Origin: Agapetus fuscipes | Lineage: Eukaryota > Arthropoda > Insecta > Trichoptera > Glossosomatidae | Length of the DNA stretch: 64,000 nucleotides | Reading direction: 5' to 3' | NCBI GenBank assembly: GCA_951799405.1 | Contig: OX637343.1 | Coordinates: 15,292,524-15,356,523, forward strand | In this document: piece by piece, positions 9,778 to 20,720 of the stretch | How the letters are laid out: each line of letters begins with the position of its first letter | Numbering within the stretch: position 1 is the first letter of the stretch | The notes under the pieces: generated by a model | What the model was told of the DNA's origin: nothing | Databases searched by the model: none | Seen by the model: only the letters and a program-made list of their open reading frames with translations | Made by a program: the position numbers and the translations under genes

Positions 9778-10086
9778 CTAGGGGTGGCCAGAGCCTCTGC
9801 AGAGTTGTCTCCATTTTTTACTATCCTTACATACCTCTTTCAATTCATTCATATCCATCACCTTTTTCATGCATTTTCTTCTTTAACGCTCACTTTGTAT
9901 ATCCCATTCTTTCACAATCTCCTCAATCTGATCACTCCATACTTTTCTCGGTCGTCTCTTCCCTCTTTTACCTTTCACACTTTCTTTGTATACATACTTT
10001 GTCAGTCTATCATTATTCATTCTTTCCACATGCCCAAACCATCTCATCACATTCTTTTCTACCTTAACTTTCACATCCTCTTTCAA
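9778..10086 (-). pseudogene. W-LINE RT C-terminal end with in-frame stop
   Basis: Minus strand frame with MRWFGHVERM, KGKRGKRRPRKVWSDQIEEI and, after one in-frame TAA near 9883-9885, RRKCMKKVMDMNELKEVC and WRQLCRGSGHP followed by TAG. A single nonsense change splits an otherwise open frame. 5' truncation at about 10090. The 3' flank GCGGAATGGCGATAGAGTTA ends in a degenerate AGTTAC tail. Confidence 0.8.
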
Positions 10087-10189
10087 ATAACATTCAGTTT
10101 AATTAATGTAATGTGAACAGTGTTTGAGGTAATATGAATACTCTGAAACTAGTTAATTTATTTAATTCTAGAAAACAGCTGTATGACAG

Positions 10190-10597
10190 TATGACATGAA
10201 AAACACTGAAAGATAGAGTGAGAAACGAATGGGTTCTGAATGAATGCGGAGTAAAAGAAAGCGTGAAAGTGAAAGTTCAAAGAAGTGTGATGCGATGGTT
10301 TGGACATATTGAAAGGATGAATGAAGACCGACTGACAAAAAGAGTGTATAAAGGGAATGTAATAGGTAAGCGTGGAAGGGGAAGACCTAGAAAATAATGG
10401 ATTGATCAGATAAGTGAGATTGCGAATGAATGGAATTTACAGAGTGGAAACAAGAGAAGAGCATGCATGAAAAGAGTGATGAAATTAGATGAGATGAAAG
10501 AAGTATGCAGGGACAGAGTCAAGTGGAGGCACTTGTGTGGAGGTACTGGCCACCCTTAGAGGAATGGCGGCAGGATACAAGACAAGACAAGACAAGC
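10190..10597 (+). pseudogene. W-LINE RT C-terminal end with in-frame stop
   Basis: Frame from KTLKDRVRNEWVLNECG through MRWFGHIERMNEDRLTKRVY and GKRGRGRPRK, where AAA TAA interrupts, then WIDQISEIANEWNLQS and WRHLCGGTGHP and TAG at about 10559. The 3' UTR GGAATGGCGGCAGGATACA carries a perfect (ACAAG)n tail. Closely related to 19640-20117. Confidence 0.8.
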
Positions 10598-10930
10598 TGA
10601 TTAGAGAGGTTCTGTTTTATTTTCATAATATTTCTTGGTAAACGCTTTAGTTGAGTTGATACGTAGAGTTGTATACATGGAATTCTGGAGAGCCGTTGTT
10701 CGCGAAAACCTTTCACTTCCTGTGATGTGCTGAGCAACTTTTTACTGCCTGCTAAGTAATTAATAATCCATCTGAGAGCAGTTGCGAAACATTATTGGCA
10801 CAAGGCGTGTGTTATTTTTCTTGCGAACATGTGTTGTGAGAAAAATTATTTCTTCTGAACTTGTGGATATCATCTCGACGGATTTTTAGAAACAATATCT
10901 GGTTATGTTAGTATGATGTTATGTTAGCAA

Positions 10931-11175
10931 AGGTTGGTATGAGGCTGACCCCCCATACTGTAAAAAATGGCAATGTCACCCCTGTTTCAGGAAAGGTCGG
11001 CAAAAGTTGTGGGGCTTATGTTCATTTGAGGTTTAGATTTTATTTGTAAGTACGCATTCAGCATTTGTAAGCGCGAACTACACGTGTTGGTTTGTGGGCA
11101 TACATCTGAGAGCTTTAATTGAATATATCCTTGCAACTTAGATTATAGATTATTATTATTATATTATAGATTATA
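10931..11175 (+). mobile_element. A-SINE, ATTATAG-tailed subfamily
   Basis: GGTTGGTATGAGGCTGACCC start, GCATTTGTAAGCGCGAACTA 3' block and a GATTATAGATTATTATT tail, which differs from the AGATT-tailed subfamily. Confidence 0.8.
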
Positions 11176-11221
11176 TGTTGGTTATTGAAGAGTTAACTTA
11201 TTTGTACCTAATAATGGAAAA

Positions 11222-11310
11222 ATTCTTAGAGCCTGTTGCACCAAGCTTTGATCAGAGAGAAATCAAAATTAAGTGTGATTTCTCCCAACAAATCAAGAAT
11301 TTGACACAAT
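11222..11310 (+). repeat. MITE-4 left end fragment
   Basis: GCCTGTTGCACCAAGCTTTG and AAATCAAAATTAAGTGTGATT match the left end of the element at 31590-32106. Confidence 0.5.
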
Positions 11311-11507
11311 CAGATCCTGTAAGAAGATCACAGCGACTAGCCAACCGCTGATAATGCCCATCGGAGCAATGGGCGAAACTGTCCGGAACGAATCAATCAG
11401 ACCAAAAAGTGATTGTGGTGAAAGCTTCAATGTACAATTAATCGAGAGTTTTGATGCATATACGTAAATCGAATACGTATTTTTTATTTTATTTTAATGT
11501 ACCTGAT

Positions 11508-11737
11508 CTTTAATCTAAGTTGCAAATAGATTAACATTTAAAGCTCATATCAAATGCATGCCCACATACACATGTAAGTTCGTGCTTACAAATGCTGAAT
11601 GTGTACTTACAAATTAAAATCCAAACCTTAAATGTTCATTAAACCCTGCATCTTTTGCCGAGCTTCCCTGAAACAGGGGTGACATTGGGGAAGTGAAAAT
11701 TTTTGTACAGTATGTGTGGCCAGCCTTGTACCAGGAT
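11508..11737 (-). mobile_element. A-SINE
   Basis: Reverse orientation, tail ATCTTTAATCTAAGTTGC, core with CCCTGAAACAGGGGTGACAT, 5' end at GTGTGTGGCCAGCC. Confidence 0.8.
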
Positions 11738-11774
11738 GAACAGTTCATCCTCAGTCGTCGTGCAGTGAGAGTGT

Positions 11775-11832
11775 CTGCTGAAGACGTTAGCTACGTCGCG
11801 AACGAAATGTCGAGAATAATGTAAGTTCTCTT
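11775..11832 (+). repeat. hammerhead-like / Penelope-type motif, degenerate
   Basis: CTGAAGACGTTAGCTACGTC then CGAACGAAATGTCGAGAAT. A weaker cousin is at 58585-58640. CUGANGA is present but GAAA is displaced from the stem, so no working ribozyme is claimed. Confidence 0.35.
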
Positions 11833-12099
11833 ATAATGATTCGTCTAATATCCGATTAATAAATTTGAACTGTGTAGCTATTATTATTGTAAATATTTTG
11901 AATTTTATATTTTTTATGGTTTGTGTATTAAAACTGACAATTCATATTGATTTTTTTTTTCGGATATTGCCTGAATTTCATTTCGAAAACCAAAATTTCT
12001 TTTATTTTCACTTATCATCACAAAACACACACAATATGAAAAGGTAATTGATTCTCTCACATTTTATTTCCATCGACACCCGCAATCTATCAAGAAATT

Positions 12100-12686
12100 T
12101 TCATTAATTTTCTCCGATGTAATCCCAGACTCTCTGGAGTAATGCGCCCCAACAATACAACTCTCTATTCAAACTCAACCCAAGCGTTTTACTAAAAATG
12201 TACCAAAATTAAAACGCTCACTGGAGACGCTGTTTCAGTTTATATATATTATTATTTTAACGCTTTAGTTGCGTTTTAACGGGGAATTTTATATTAAAGT
12301 GAGTGAACTCACTAACACACATGCTTGTCTGAGAAAAATCAATCTTAATTTGGCTCTCCTTTCACAGCATACATGCTTCTTTACGTCGAGTACAAAGCAT
12401 ATTGTTAATACGTAATTATCGCGTAAACAGACAAATTAATCAAAACAAATAAATTCACTAGAAGCGCTTTTGTATCTTACATAGGTTTTTTTTGTAAACG
12501 CGATTGTTGAGTATTGGAGTAGTGCTTTATACCTTGGTTACTTGTGTTGAATTTCGGCATATCAGCCCTCGAGATTAATCAAAATACTTCCAACTAAGTG
12601 AATTAGTAAAATGTGCGTGTATAATGTGTGTCTTGCACGTGCAAGTACAGACAATTGTCGACAAAGCATTCCGGATTATTTTTATT
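12100..12686. other. unassigned sequence
   Basis: No family recognised. Confidence 0.3.
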
Positions 12687-12795
12687 CACAAAAAAAACAT
12701 GTAAGCCGATTAAATTTACAAAAAAAAACATGGAAACCGATTAAATTTACAAAAAAAAAAACATGGAAACCGATTAAATTTACAAAAAATGTTTT
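12687..12795 (+). repeat. short tandem repeat, three units of about 31 bp
   Basis: Each unit is a run of A then ACATGGAAACCGATTAAATT (first unit ACATGTAAGCCGATTAAATT); units differ mainly in A-run length. Confidence 0.8.
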
Positions 12796-12844
12796 CAAAC
12801 TGAAATGACGGTCGTTTGGTGTGTCAATTAATTTATTTGAATAA

Positions 12845-12925
12845 AAGACTGGTCCAGTGGTTAAAGCTATGGATTCGTAATCAGAAGGTCTTCGATTCCT
12901 GGTGGAGCATAAAAAAAAATTAAGA
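12845..12925 (+). mobile_element. B-SINE tRNA-like head fragment
   Basis: CTGGTCCAGTGGTTAAAGC (A-box region), GATTCGTAATCAGAAGG and B-box-like CTTCGATTCCTGG, then GTGGAGCATAAAA as in other B-SINE copies. Confidence 0.6.
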
Positions 12926-12987
12926 AAAAAGTTGAAAAATTCATTATTGTTTCCAAAAACTGTCAAAAAAGGTTCCTTCAGCCGTAC

Positions 12988-13192
12988 AGCAATATGGTAG
13001 AATGTTCACTTTTCCAATGTCACCCCTATGTCAGGAAAGGTCGGCAAAAGTTGTAGGGCATATGTTCATTTGAGGTTTGGATTTACATTCCGCATTTGTA
13101 AGCGCGAACTACACGTGTTTGTTTGTGGGCATGCATTTGAGAGCCTTAAATCTTAATATATCTCTGCAACTTAGATTAAAGATTGTAGTAGC
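12988..13192 (+). mobile_element. A-SINE, 5'-truncated
   Basis: Begins in the GTTCACTTTTCCAATGTCAC block, continues to CAACTTAGATTAAAG. A 10-15 bp internal deletion removes the GTAAGTACACATTCAG block. Confidence 0.75.
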
Positions 13193-13210
13193 AACCAAGC
13201 TGGCAAAGTC

Positions 13211-13290
13211 TGGTCGATAGCTTAGTTGGTAAAATGCTCGTAGTCTATAACAAGAGCTGGAGTTATATTTCCATCTAGGGTGTTCCTTTC
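13211..13290 (+). mobile_element. C-SINE head fragment
   Basis: GGTCGATAGCTTAGTTGG, with a decayed B box, ending near CTAGGGTGTTCC. Confidence 0.55.
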
Positions 13291-13308
13291 CTTGACTTTT
13301 TCTTTAAA

Positions 13309-13567
13309 TTCCTTGACTGATAGGTTGATATGAAGTTGACCACCCATACTGTAAAAAATGGTTCACTTTGCCAATGTCACCTTTGTTTCAGGGAAGGTTG
13401 GCAAGAGTTGCAGGGCTCATGTTCATTTGAGATTGGGTTTTTTATATTATAGGTCCACATGCCCCATGTGTGAGCGCGAAATTATGCGTGTCTGCTTGTG
13501 GGAATGCATTTAATATGAATCTCAAATGATACATATCTTTGCAGCTTAAATTTAGATTTAGATTAGT
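13309..13567 (+). mobile_element. A-SINE, full length
   Basis: TTCCTTGACTGATAGGTTG start, normal core, TTTAGATTTAGATTAG tail abutting MITE-1. Confidence 0.85.
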
Positions 13568-13822
13568 CGCTCCCCCAGTTCTTGTTTACCGTATACGCCA
13601 ATCTTGTCAAATATGACTTTTTCATGCAGTGGTCTTAAGAATCAAATTCTACACAATCTGAGCTAAGAAAAACCGTAAAACTCGATAATGTGAGAGTTTT
13701 TTAAAATGTTTTTTAAAAAAATTTCTTGTTTTTATAACACACATTGGTCCAGTTCACATGCAAACATTGCTCATGTAAAATTTTCTCAATGGCGTATACG
13801 GTAAACAAGAACTAAGGCAGCG
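13568..13822. mobile_element. MITE-1 copy a (255 bp)
   Basis: Terminal inverted repeats: CGCT at the left, a few poorly matching bases, then AGTTCTTGTTTACCGTATAC; the right end is its complement, closing with GGCAGCG. No coding capacity. Very similar, equal-length copy at 27402-27656. Confidence 0.85.
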
Positions 13823-13888
13823 TAACTGTTACTGTAACTCTGTCATCATTCCGCTTGGGGTGGGCCGAGCCTCTGCAGAGTTGCCTCC
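13823..13888 (-). mobile_element. W-LINE 3' terminal fragment
   Basis: Minus strand: AACTCTGCAGAGGCTC, a decayed GCCACCCC, GGAATGATGACAGAGTTAC and an AGTAAC tail. Confidence 0.7.
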
Positions 13889-13892
13889 TAGC

Positions 13893-13980
13893 GTAGTGTC
13901 AGAAATTATTTCCCTTTTCCGTGTTAATGAGTTTGAATTACAGCATTTACATAAAATAAGAACCAGCCTTCTAAAGTATG
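13893..13980 (+). mobile_element. C-SINE internal fragment
   Basis: GTGTCAGAAATTATTTCCC through AATAAGAACCAGCC. Confidence 0.55.
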
Positions 13981-14508
13981 TTTAAAAAAGTTCAGACGTG
14001 AAAAAAGAAAAGAAATAAAAAATATAAAATAAATTAAAATAAATTTGGTTTATTTTTTCAAGTTCACTCACAGTGTTTTTTTTTCACCTCATAACTTTTG
14101 TCATTCTATTTGTGAAAATCGTAAAACATGAAAGAGTGCCCACTTTTCAGGTCATTTATCAAATGGCAAGCCTTCTTACTTTCATATTAGTTTTTCCCAA
14201 CAGACTCCCTACCATTTTGTACCCTGTAGATAAAAATCAACAACAGCAAACAGAGAAAAACAAACTCTTTATTTGACTCGTGTCTCCTTTGTTGAAGTTA
14301 AGGCAGCTACTCATTAAAAGGCAAACAAAAAGCGACCGTAAAAGCGAGTGACTAAATACGAAACTATCCCCTTTGTTTTTCGGGTAAATTTATCCAGACG
14401 TCTAAGTGGACAATCGCTTGGCAGTTGTAAGGAACCCGCATCACCTTTTTTTTGTACACAATATCCTTTGTAGCTTCGAAAATTCTTCTAGGGTATTATT
14501 TTTACATA

Positions 14509-16864
14509 TCTATTTACCTACGTCAAGTAGGTTGGAGCGTGCTTGTATGGAGTTTTTTTTTTTTTTCGAATTTAAAAAAGACGGGGTGCGAAATCGGTGC
14601 TCTGGTACATACATATGAAGCACAGAAAATTTGGATTCAATATCTTATCTGCAAATTGTGCCCCAAAGCCCTTGAAATATCACAAATTTTCAAAAAAGTG
14701 GGTAGTGCAATAACTGATTTCGTATAAATTCTAACCATAAATTATAAAATTTCTTACTTGCTGTTGACGAACGATAAACACAACTTAAGAATAATAGTGA
14801 AAAAATCCTAAAAAAACATGTGTTTACCCGCGAAATATCGTTGTCGATTAAGTAATTTTTCGCGCAAATTTGCTATGTTCAAAACAGGGAAAACTTGTCG
14901 GGTGGAGATCAACCATCCACGTCTGGCAGTCCAGTAGTTGTAGTAAACTCGGATACAGCTACTACAGCTACTGCTATAGCAAGCAAGCAGCTCAATAAAC
15001 TTAATTTGCCAGTTGTAGCCAGAACACTGGATCGTTATGGCGTTTCCGATCGGGCAGGAGCTGCCATCGTGTCTGCTGCATTACAAGATATCGGATTGGT
15101 GACTGAAGATGATTGCAAGAATGTTGTAGATCGCAGTAAGATCCGCCGAGCCCGTACTCAAACTAGGAACGTGCAGATTTCCACTCAGCTTGACCTAGGG
15201 CAGTCCATTTGTATCTCGTTTGACGGACGAAAGGATAAAACGTTAGTCATGGAAGGCAAGCGCAGAATATTGGTAGTAGAAGAACACATCACTCTTTTAA
15301 AAGAACCTGGGTCACAATACATTGGCCACATTATATGCAAGTCAAGCGATGCTAAAACTATTGCCAACAAAGTTTTAGCTTATTTTGTAGCGAAATCGAT
15401 CGATACAACTACAATCACAACCATCGGATGCGACGGTACTGCCGTTAATACTGGAATTCATTCAAGTATCATACGCCTTATAGAAAAAACATTTAAACGA
15501 CCGCTCCAGTGGCTAGTGTGTCAGTTACATGCGAATGAATTGAGCTTGCGTCACCTTTTTGAATCTATCGATGGGACGACAACAGGACCCAAGAGCTTCA
15601 GCGTTCAGCTGGGAAAACAGCTGAAAAACTGCGAATACATCCCAGTAGTTGATTTTATACCAAAAACATGCAACCTGCCAGACATTACAAAAGTTCGCGG
15701 GGATATAAACACAGACCAGCTTTATTTGTTGGAAATATGTCAAGCTATTAGTGCAGGACATTGTGATGAAAACTTGGCAAAGAGGTCTCCAGGAAAAATA
15801 TGTCATTCGCGTTGGTTGACGACAGCCAACTCATTTCTCAGGCTATACATTTCTACCAATAATCCGACTGAAAAACAGATGACTGTGACTGAATTTGTCT
15901 TGAAGTTTTACGCACCGATGTGGTTCCACATTAAAAAACAAAACCTTTGTGCGTTTACGGGGCAAAACACCTACACGAAACCATTAAATTGACTCGGTAT
16001 CTTCCAACACACTTGAAAGAAATTGTCGACCCCGTGATACAAAGGAATGGTTATTTCGGTCACTGCGAAAATGTACTAATTGCAATGTTGAACGACGAGA
16101 GAAGCCACATCCGAGAACTAGCTGTCAGGCGAATCGTGAAGATCAGGGAACAAACGTCGGGGTTCGCTCTTATCCGAATCTTCAAGGTGCCAAGCTTGAA
16201 CTTCAACGCAGAACAATATTATGACCTGATTGAATGGGACAAAGTTTCTGACCCACCAGTCCTGAAACAAATTAGCACCGAATTATTGAAGGATGCCATC
16301 GTCAATCCAGATATAGTGGAAACTCAGATTTTGATACTCTTTCGCCAAATGCCCTGTCACACTCAAGCAACTAAAAAAAGATGCATCAAACTTGTGACTG
16401 AAGCGTGCTCTGCTGTATGTGGCCCCGAAAGACGGGAAGGATGGATAAAAAATAAGTTGGAATCCTGTAAAATTATGCCGATTTTCAATACCAAGAGAGA
16501 ATACAAAACTAAGTAATTTTTAGAAATTTACCGTATTTTCAACCATTTAAAAAAAAAAAATCTTGTGTTATTTGTGTAACTGTTTCACTTTATTCTTTTG
16601 TTGGTAGTCAACAAATAATATTAATATATAAAATATGTAAAAATACTTATAGTTTTTTTTTTACTGAATTTAATTAGAACCCCTGTTTTTGGACTTTTTT
16701 GTTTTTTTCAGTGGCCTTGTGGCACAATTTCCACTGAAAATATTGAAATCTTGTAATAGTGTCTTTGTTCGTATTCCTATGGAGCACCAATTCCCCACTC
16801 CGCCCAAATCAAAATCCCAAAAAAAAGTTCACGCTCCACCTTAACGTCAAGGTAGGTAAATAAA
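14509..16864 (+). mobile_element. hAT-like DNA transposon
   Basis: Brackets the transposase frame at 14895-16516 with related inverted ends: left TATTTACCTACGTCAAG then GGTTGGAGCGTG; right, reverse complement, TATTTACCTACCTTGACG then AGGTGGAGCGTG. The ends align with one short gap. I could not define a target-site duplication, so exact borders are uncertain. Confidence 0.6.
14895..16516 (+). pseudogene. hAT-like transposase, frameshifted
   Basis: Two overlapping frames: 14895-15992 and 15947-16516. The first contains RNase-H-fold hallmarks: ICISFDGRKD (first acidic residue), TTIGCDGTAVNTG (second), CQLHANELSLRHLF (the C-x2-H motif typical of hAT) and SRWLTTANSFLRLY. The second has a helical C-terminal part ending in FRQMPCHTQATKKRC and a VCGPERREGW block. 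The break near 15940-15950 lies by an A-rich run and removes continuity, so the gene is inactive unless this is a sequencing error. The 14895 codon is TTG. The frame is open back to 14856 without ATG, so the true start is lost or in an upstream exon. No BED zinc finger is seen. It would normally cut and paste its own DNA. Confidence 0.75.
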
Positions 16865-16884
16865 AGGGTTAAAGTTACCATATT

Positions 16885-16992
16885 TCATGGAAAGTCGGCA
16901 AGAGTTGCAGAGCTTATACTAATTAAGAGCTTGTGTTTTTACTCTGTTAGTACTCATGTATCATGTGTAAGCGCAAACTTACGTACGATGCT
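16885..16992 (+). mobile_element. A-SINE internal fragment
   Basis: GGAAAGTCGGCAAGAGTTGC through ATGTGTAAGCGCAAACTTAC. Confidence 0.65.
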
Positions 16993-17089
16993 TCATTGTC
17001 AGTGTAACTACAACCCGTGGTGAATTTTGTGGCCTCATTTATCAACCTCTTCCAACGCTGTCAACTTATTCAATATATTTTTAAATCTT

Positions 17090-17285
17090 ATCTAAGTTGC
17101 AAAGATATGTATAATTAGGGATTCACATAATGCATTTTCATAAGCAGACACGTAGAAGTTCACGCTTTCAAATGCCGCATGAGAACTTACAACATAAAAA
17201 CTCAAATCTCGAATGAACAAACACCCTTCAACTCTTGCCGACCTTCCCCGAAACAGGAATGGCATTAGCATAGTAGTTTAAAAAA
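17090..17285 (-). mobile_element. A-SINE, divergent
   Basis: TCTTATCTAAGTTGCAAAG tail, CCGCATGAGAACTTAC and CCCGAAACAGGAATGGCATT core. Confidence 0.75.
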
Positions 17286-17324
17286 TCCCGTTATAATACA
17301 GACCGTTGTAGCTTACATACATAT

Positions 17325-17445
17325 ATCATCAAAAGTTCATAATGAATGCATAGCCACAACCAGACTGGTGTAAGTTCACACTTTAACATGCGCTACCCCG
17401 AAACAGGATGACATTGAAAATGTGAACCAATTTTTACAATACCGA
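17325..17445 (-). mobile_element. A-SINE, internally deleted
   Basis: 3' and 5' blocks joined with the middle lost: AATGCATAGCCACAACCAG then CCCCGAAACAGGATGACATT. Confidence 0.65.
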
Positions 17446-17462
17446 TATTTAAACATTTTTAG

Positions 17463-17900
17463 AGCATTGCATTAATCTCGCCTCGATTTCGTAAATTAAA
17501 AATTTATGCAAGATACAAACAACACCTCTAGTGAGAGATTCAGTTTTCGTACATTTTTTAAATTATTTACACGATCTAGGGGAATTTCCTACTCATCCGC
17601 AATCCTTATAAAGTTTTTACCACGAGTAAGGAAAATTGCTTTCATATCACTTCGTACTCCTAAATAAAACATGTATAAAATATAAGACCTTGTGAGAGAT
17701 TCAGTTTTCGTATATTTTTAAATATATTTTACATATAATTTTTTTATCGTGGGTATAGAAAATTGCGTTAAATTCACCACGATTTCGTAAATCAAAAATG
17801 CACGGAAGTAACAATCAACACATCTAGTGAGAGATTCAGTTTTAGTACATTTTTTAAATTATTTACGCGATTGAGGGGAATTCACTAGAACCCCACAATA
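17463..17900. repeat. divergent tandem repeat, about 135-160-bp period
   Basis: GTGAGAGATTCAGTTTT recurs at 17531, 17692 and 17827. Each is followed by CGTACATTTTTTAAATTATT (or close) and two are preceded by ACGATTTCGTAAAT-type blocks. Confidence 0.7.
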
Positions 17901-18184
17901 CTTATCAAGTAGGTATCTCTAATGCCCGGATAGCGTGACCGACCGCCCAATCTCTCAGCATTGTCCGAGTGATTTTTTCAGGTTTGTTAATATTATAATG
18001 GATCTAGTTACCCGTGGTACGTATGTTAAATTTTTTTTTTTTTGAAAAACGAGCGGAGCGCCTAACGAGATTGCTATTAGCATTTCCCGTGTCGGAGGGC
18101 AGTTTTTCAAAAATGTGATAATTATCATATCCGAGCTGTGAATTTCCTGCAGAATTTAGTACTCATATTTTTATGTCTCAACTA

Positions 18185-18310
18185 TGAAGAATGAAAATCG
18201 GGAGCTAGGAAACACCCGCTTCAACTGAACTGGTTGTCGAAAGGCCGGCCCCTTCCCTGTAAAAATAAATAGGTTCCACTCGCTACACGCGAAATCCTTC
18301 TTAAATGTGT
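18185..18310 (+). mobile_element. C-SINE internal fragment
   Basis: GGGAGCTAGGAAACACCC, AAGGCCGGCCCCTTCC and CTCGCTACACGCGAAATCC. Confidence 0.65.
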
Positions 18311-18560
18311 ACATAGCTTGGTTGCGGACTGATGTATTATTACTCGATTCTTACTCCAGCTTTTATTGATACAATTCATAATCAGATATTTTATCTGAGG
18401 AAATAAAAGTATATGCCCGTTTTTTAATAATTATTGCTCTTAAATATAAATGAACTACTTTTTTGTCACATGCCAAATGCAACGACTATTTTTTTTATTT
18501 CTCGCATCCTCAGAAAATCTATTTTAATAAACTCTTTAACAATTTGATTACGAAAGTATT

Positions 18561-18945
18561 GTAACGAACTTGGAGTACTTACGTGCGACTGTACATGCAT
18601 ACATAGAACAGTCTGGCACTAGTATGATGGTGATAGTATTACGAACTACGAACTTCGAACCTACGTACGCCTGTACAGGTACAATAGTGTGTGTAAAACC
18701 GCCTGGTATAATCCATCATGGTAGTGGAACAGCTGTCTAGTAAAATCTAAAACAGATATAGAATAATCTGGATTATGCAAGAAAGATCTCCGTTGTACTT
18801 ATATAAACGGACTGCAATGGAACAGCAGCAGAGCAGTCGCTCGGAGCATTTTGCCGTGAAACCAATATACGCAGAGATTATCAACTATTGTAAATTGTGA
18901 ACCAAACCGTGTAAAATAAATTCTGTTGAAATGAATAATTGCAGA
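18561..18945 (+). mobile_element. LTR1 solo LTR, older copy
   Basis: Starts TGTAACGAACTTGG, has a TATA-like TATATAAACGG near 18800 and an AATAAA near 18918, the layout of a retrotransposon LTR. No gag or pol nearby. Similar to 36764-37065 and 38221-38505. Confidence 0.65.
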
Positions 18946-19045
18946 AAAACAGCTTTGTTTTCGATTACGTGAGTATATTATTATATATTTTTAAACCACA
19001 ACCGGTTTCGCAAACATCCGTTTGCATCGACAAAGCTGTTTTTCT
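18946..19045 (-). repeat. hairpin with degenerate hammerhead motif
   Basis: AAACAGCTTTGT and its complement ACAAAGCTGTTTT form arms. On the minus strand GCAAAC-GGAT-GTTTGC is followed by GAAACCGGTTGTGG, matching hammerhead stem II, GAAA and palindromic ACCGGT, but the CUGANGA box reads TTGTCGA. Confidence 0.45.
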
Positions 19046-19149
19046 TTTATCCTTAATGATGAACGATTACAAAATTCATGCCTCTACAATCAATAAATAA
19101 TTGCAGTTTAATTAAAAGAGAACTTCAGTAAAACAGTACTTTTGTCAGG

Positions 19150-19420
19150 GTTATAGCCGCGGGGGCCAAGAGGGCTGATCTTTTTAGCGTGTTTCGAATG
19201 GAGCAACGTTGGTTCGATCCCCGCTTGGGTCACTTGACTTTGACTTTGACCCTGGTTCAACAGATGTTATTGGGTAATTATTATTTAATAATTCATTAAT
19301 AATAATCAATAATGAATTATTAAATGATGATATTAATACCTGTTTCTGGCCAGGCAGAATAGGTTGGTGAATTGCATTCCTCTTCACAAATCTATTTTTT
19401 TAAATAATTATAATTTAATT
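19150..19420 (+). mobile_element. D-SINE, best copy
   Basis: tRNA-like head with GGTTCGATCCCC B box at 19210, then CCCTGGTTCAACAGATGTTA, AT-rich middle, CCTGTTTCTGGCCAGGCAGA and GAATTGCATTCC to a TTAAATAATTATAA end. Relatives at 1338, 3210, 54145 and 59650. Confidence 0.7.
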
Positions 19421-19635
19421 ATACTGTCACAATTTTCGAGAATTCCTCCTCCCTGCCGAGTGAAAAGTATTAATTATTAACCAGCCTTCACACTGATTAT
19501 AGCATGTCAAGGAGTAATCAAGTTACATTATCAACAAGACTAGCCCTTATTCACAAACGATGCTATGGCACCTCACAATGCTATGCGTGAACTCAAAACG
19601 CTATGCTGAAGTTATACACAATTGTATATTGTTGT

Positions 19636-20117
19636 CGACCTTGATGTATGGAAGCGAGTCGTGGACGGTGAATGAAATAGAAGTAAATAAGGTATGCGCA
19701 ATATAAATGGCTCATTTGAGAAGTACGACAGGAAAAACATTGAAAGATAGAGTGAGAAACGAATGGGTTTTTAATGAATTCATATTAAAAGAAAAAGTTC
19801 AAAGAAAAAAGTTCAAAGAAATGTGATGCGATGGTATATTGAAAGGATGAATAAAGACCGACTGACAAAAAAGTGAATAAAGGGAACGTAATAGGTAAGC
19901 GTGGAAGGGGAAGACCTAGGAAAGAATGGATTCATCAGATAAGTGAGATTGCTAATGAATGGAATCTACAGAGTAGAAAAAAGAGAGAAGTGTGCATGAA
20001 AATAGTGATGAAACTAGATGAGATGAAAGAAGTATGCAAGGAAAGAGTCAAGTGGAGGCACTTGTGCGGAGTTACCGGCCACCTCTAGAGGAATGGCGGC
20101 AGGATATAAGACAAGAC
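19636..20117 (+). pseudogene. W-LINE RT C-terminal end
   Basis: Longer than most copies: LMYGSESWTVNEIEVNKV (the RT block that precedes the RWFGH region), then a stop, MAHLRSTTGKTLKDRV, a local GTTCAAAGAAAAAA duplication that removes RWFGH, KGNVIGKRGRGRPRKEWIHQ and WRHLCGVTGHL before TAG at 20088. Ends GGCGGCAGGATATAAGACAA. Intact frame only from 19873. Confidence 0.75.
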
Positions 20118-20309
20118 AATGGGGCTCTCTCATAAGGTCAACAACGGGTTAATATACAGTCCCACCCTGTTGGAGGGATTCAGGTTGTACGTGCCCAATG
20201 ACTGTAATCGCACTGTGATGTCTTGGCGCAATATCCTTTAACTCTAATGCGTATCTGACCTTTTTTTGAGTTTTCGAAATTTCAAAAGCAGGTGTCCGTA
20301 ATCTTTAAC

Positions 20310-20540
20310 CGAAGTAGTAAAGACATGTTAACATTTAAAATTCATATTAAATGAATGTCCAGAAAACAAACACGTGTGAGTTTGTGCTGACAAATGCTTA
20401 AAATTCAAACTTACAAATTACAATTCAAACCTCAAATGAAGAAACACCCTGAAACTTTTGCCAACCGTCCCTAAAACAGGGGTGATATTGGCAATGTTAA
20501 AAAAAAAAAATAGTATGTGTTGTCATACCAAGCTATAAGT
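20310..20540 (-). mobile_element. A-SINE
   Basis: ATTAAATGAATGTCCAG 3' block, CCCTAAAACAGGGGTGATAT core, 5' end CATACCAAGCTATAAGT. Confidence 0.75.
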
Positions 20541-20664
20541 ACAGGTGACATCACAATTTTCCACAAAAATATATAAATATATTCTCAGTCCATTACTACC
20601 AATTTATAATTATTATACCACTATGGAAGTTATACTTAAGTTATATTAATTTAATCTATACATG

Positions 20665-20720
20665 TTTGTTCTGACCACTCATACTGTAAAAAATTATTCA
20701 CTTTGTCAATGTCACCTCTT
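20665..20720 (+). mobile_element. A-SINE 5' part, interrupted by an L2/CR1-like LINE
   Basis: CTGACCACTCATACTG through TCAATGTCACCTCT, then broken by the insertion at 20721-21150; the rest of the SINE resumes at 21153. Confidence 0.8.

Noticed and set aside
12687..12795. CRISPR-like direct repeats
   Set aside because: Units are contiguous with only A-run variation and no spacers; the setting is a eukaryotic genome.
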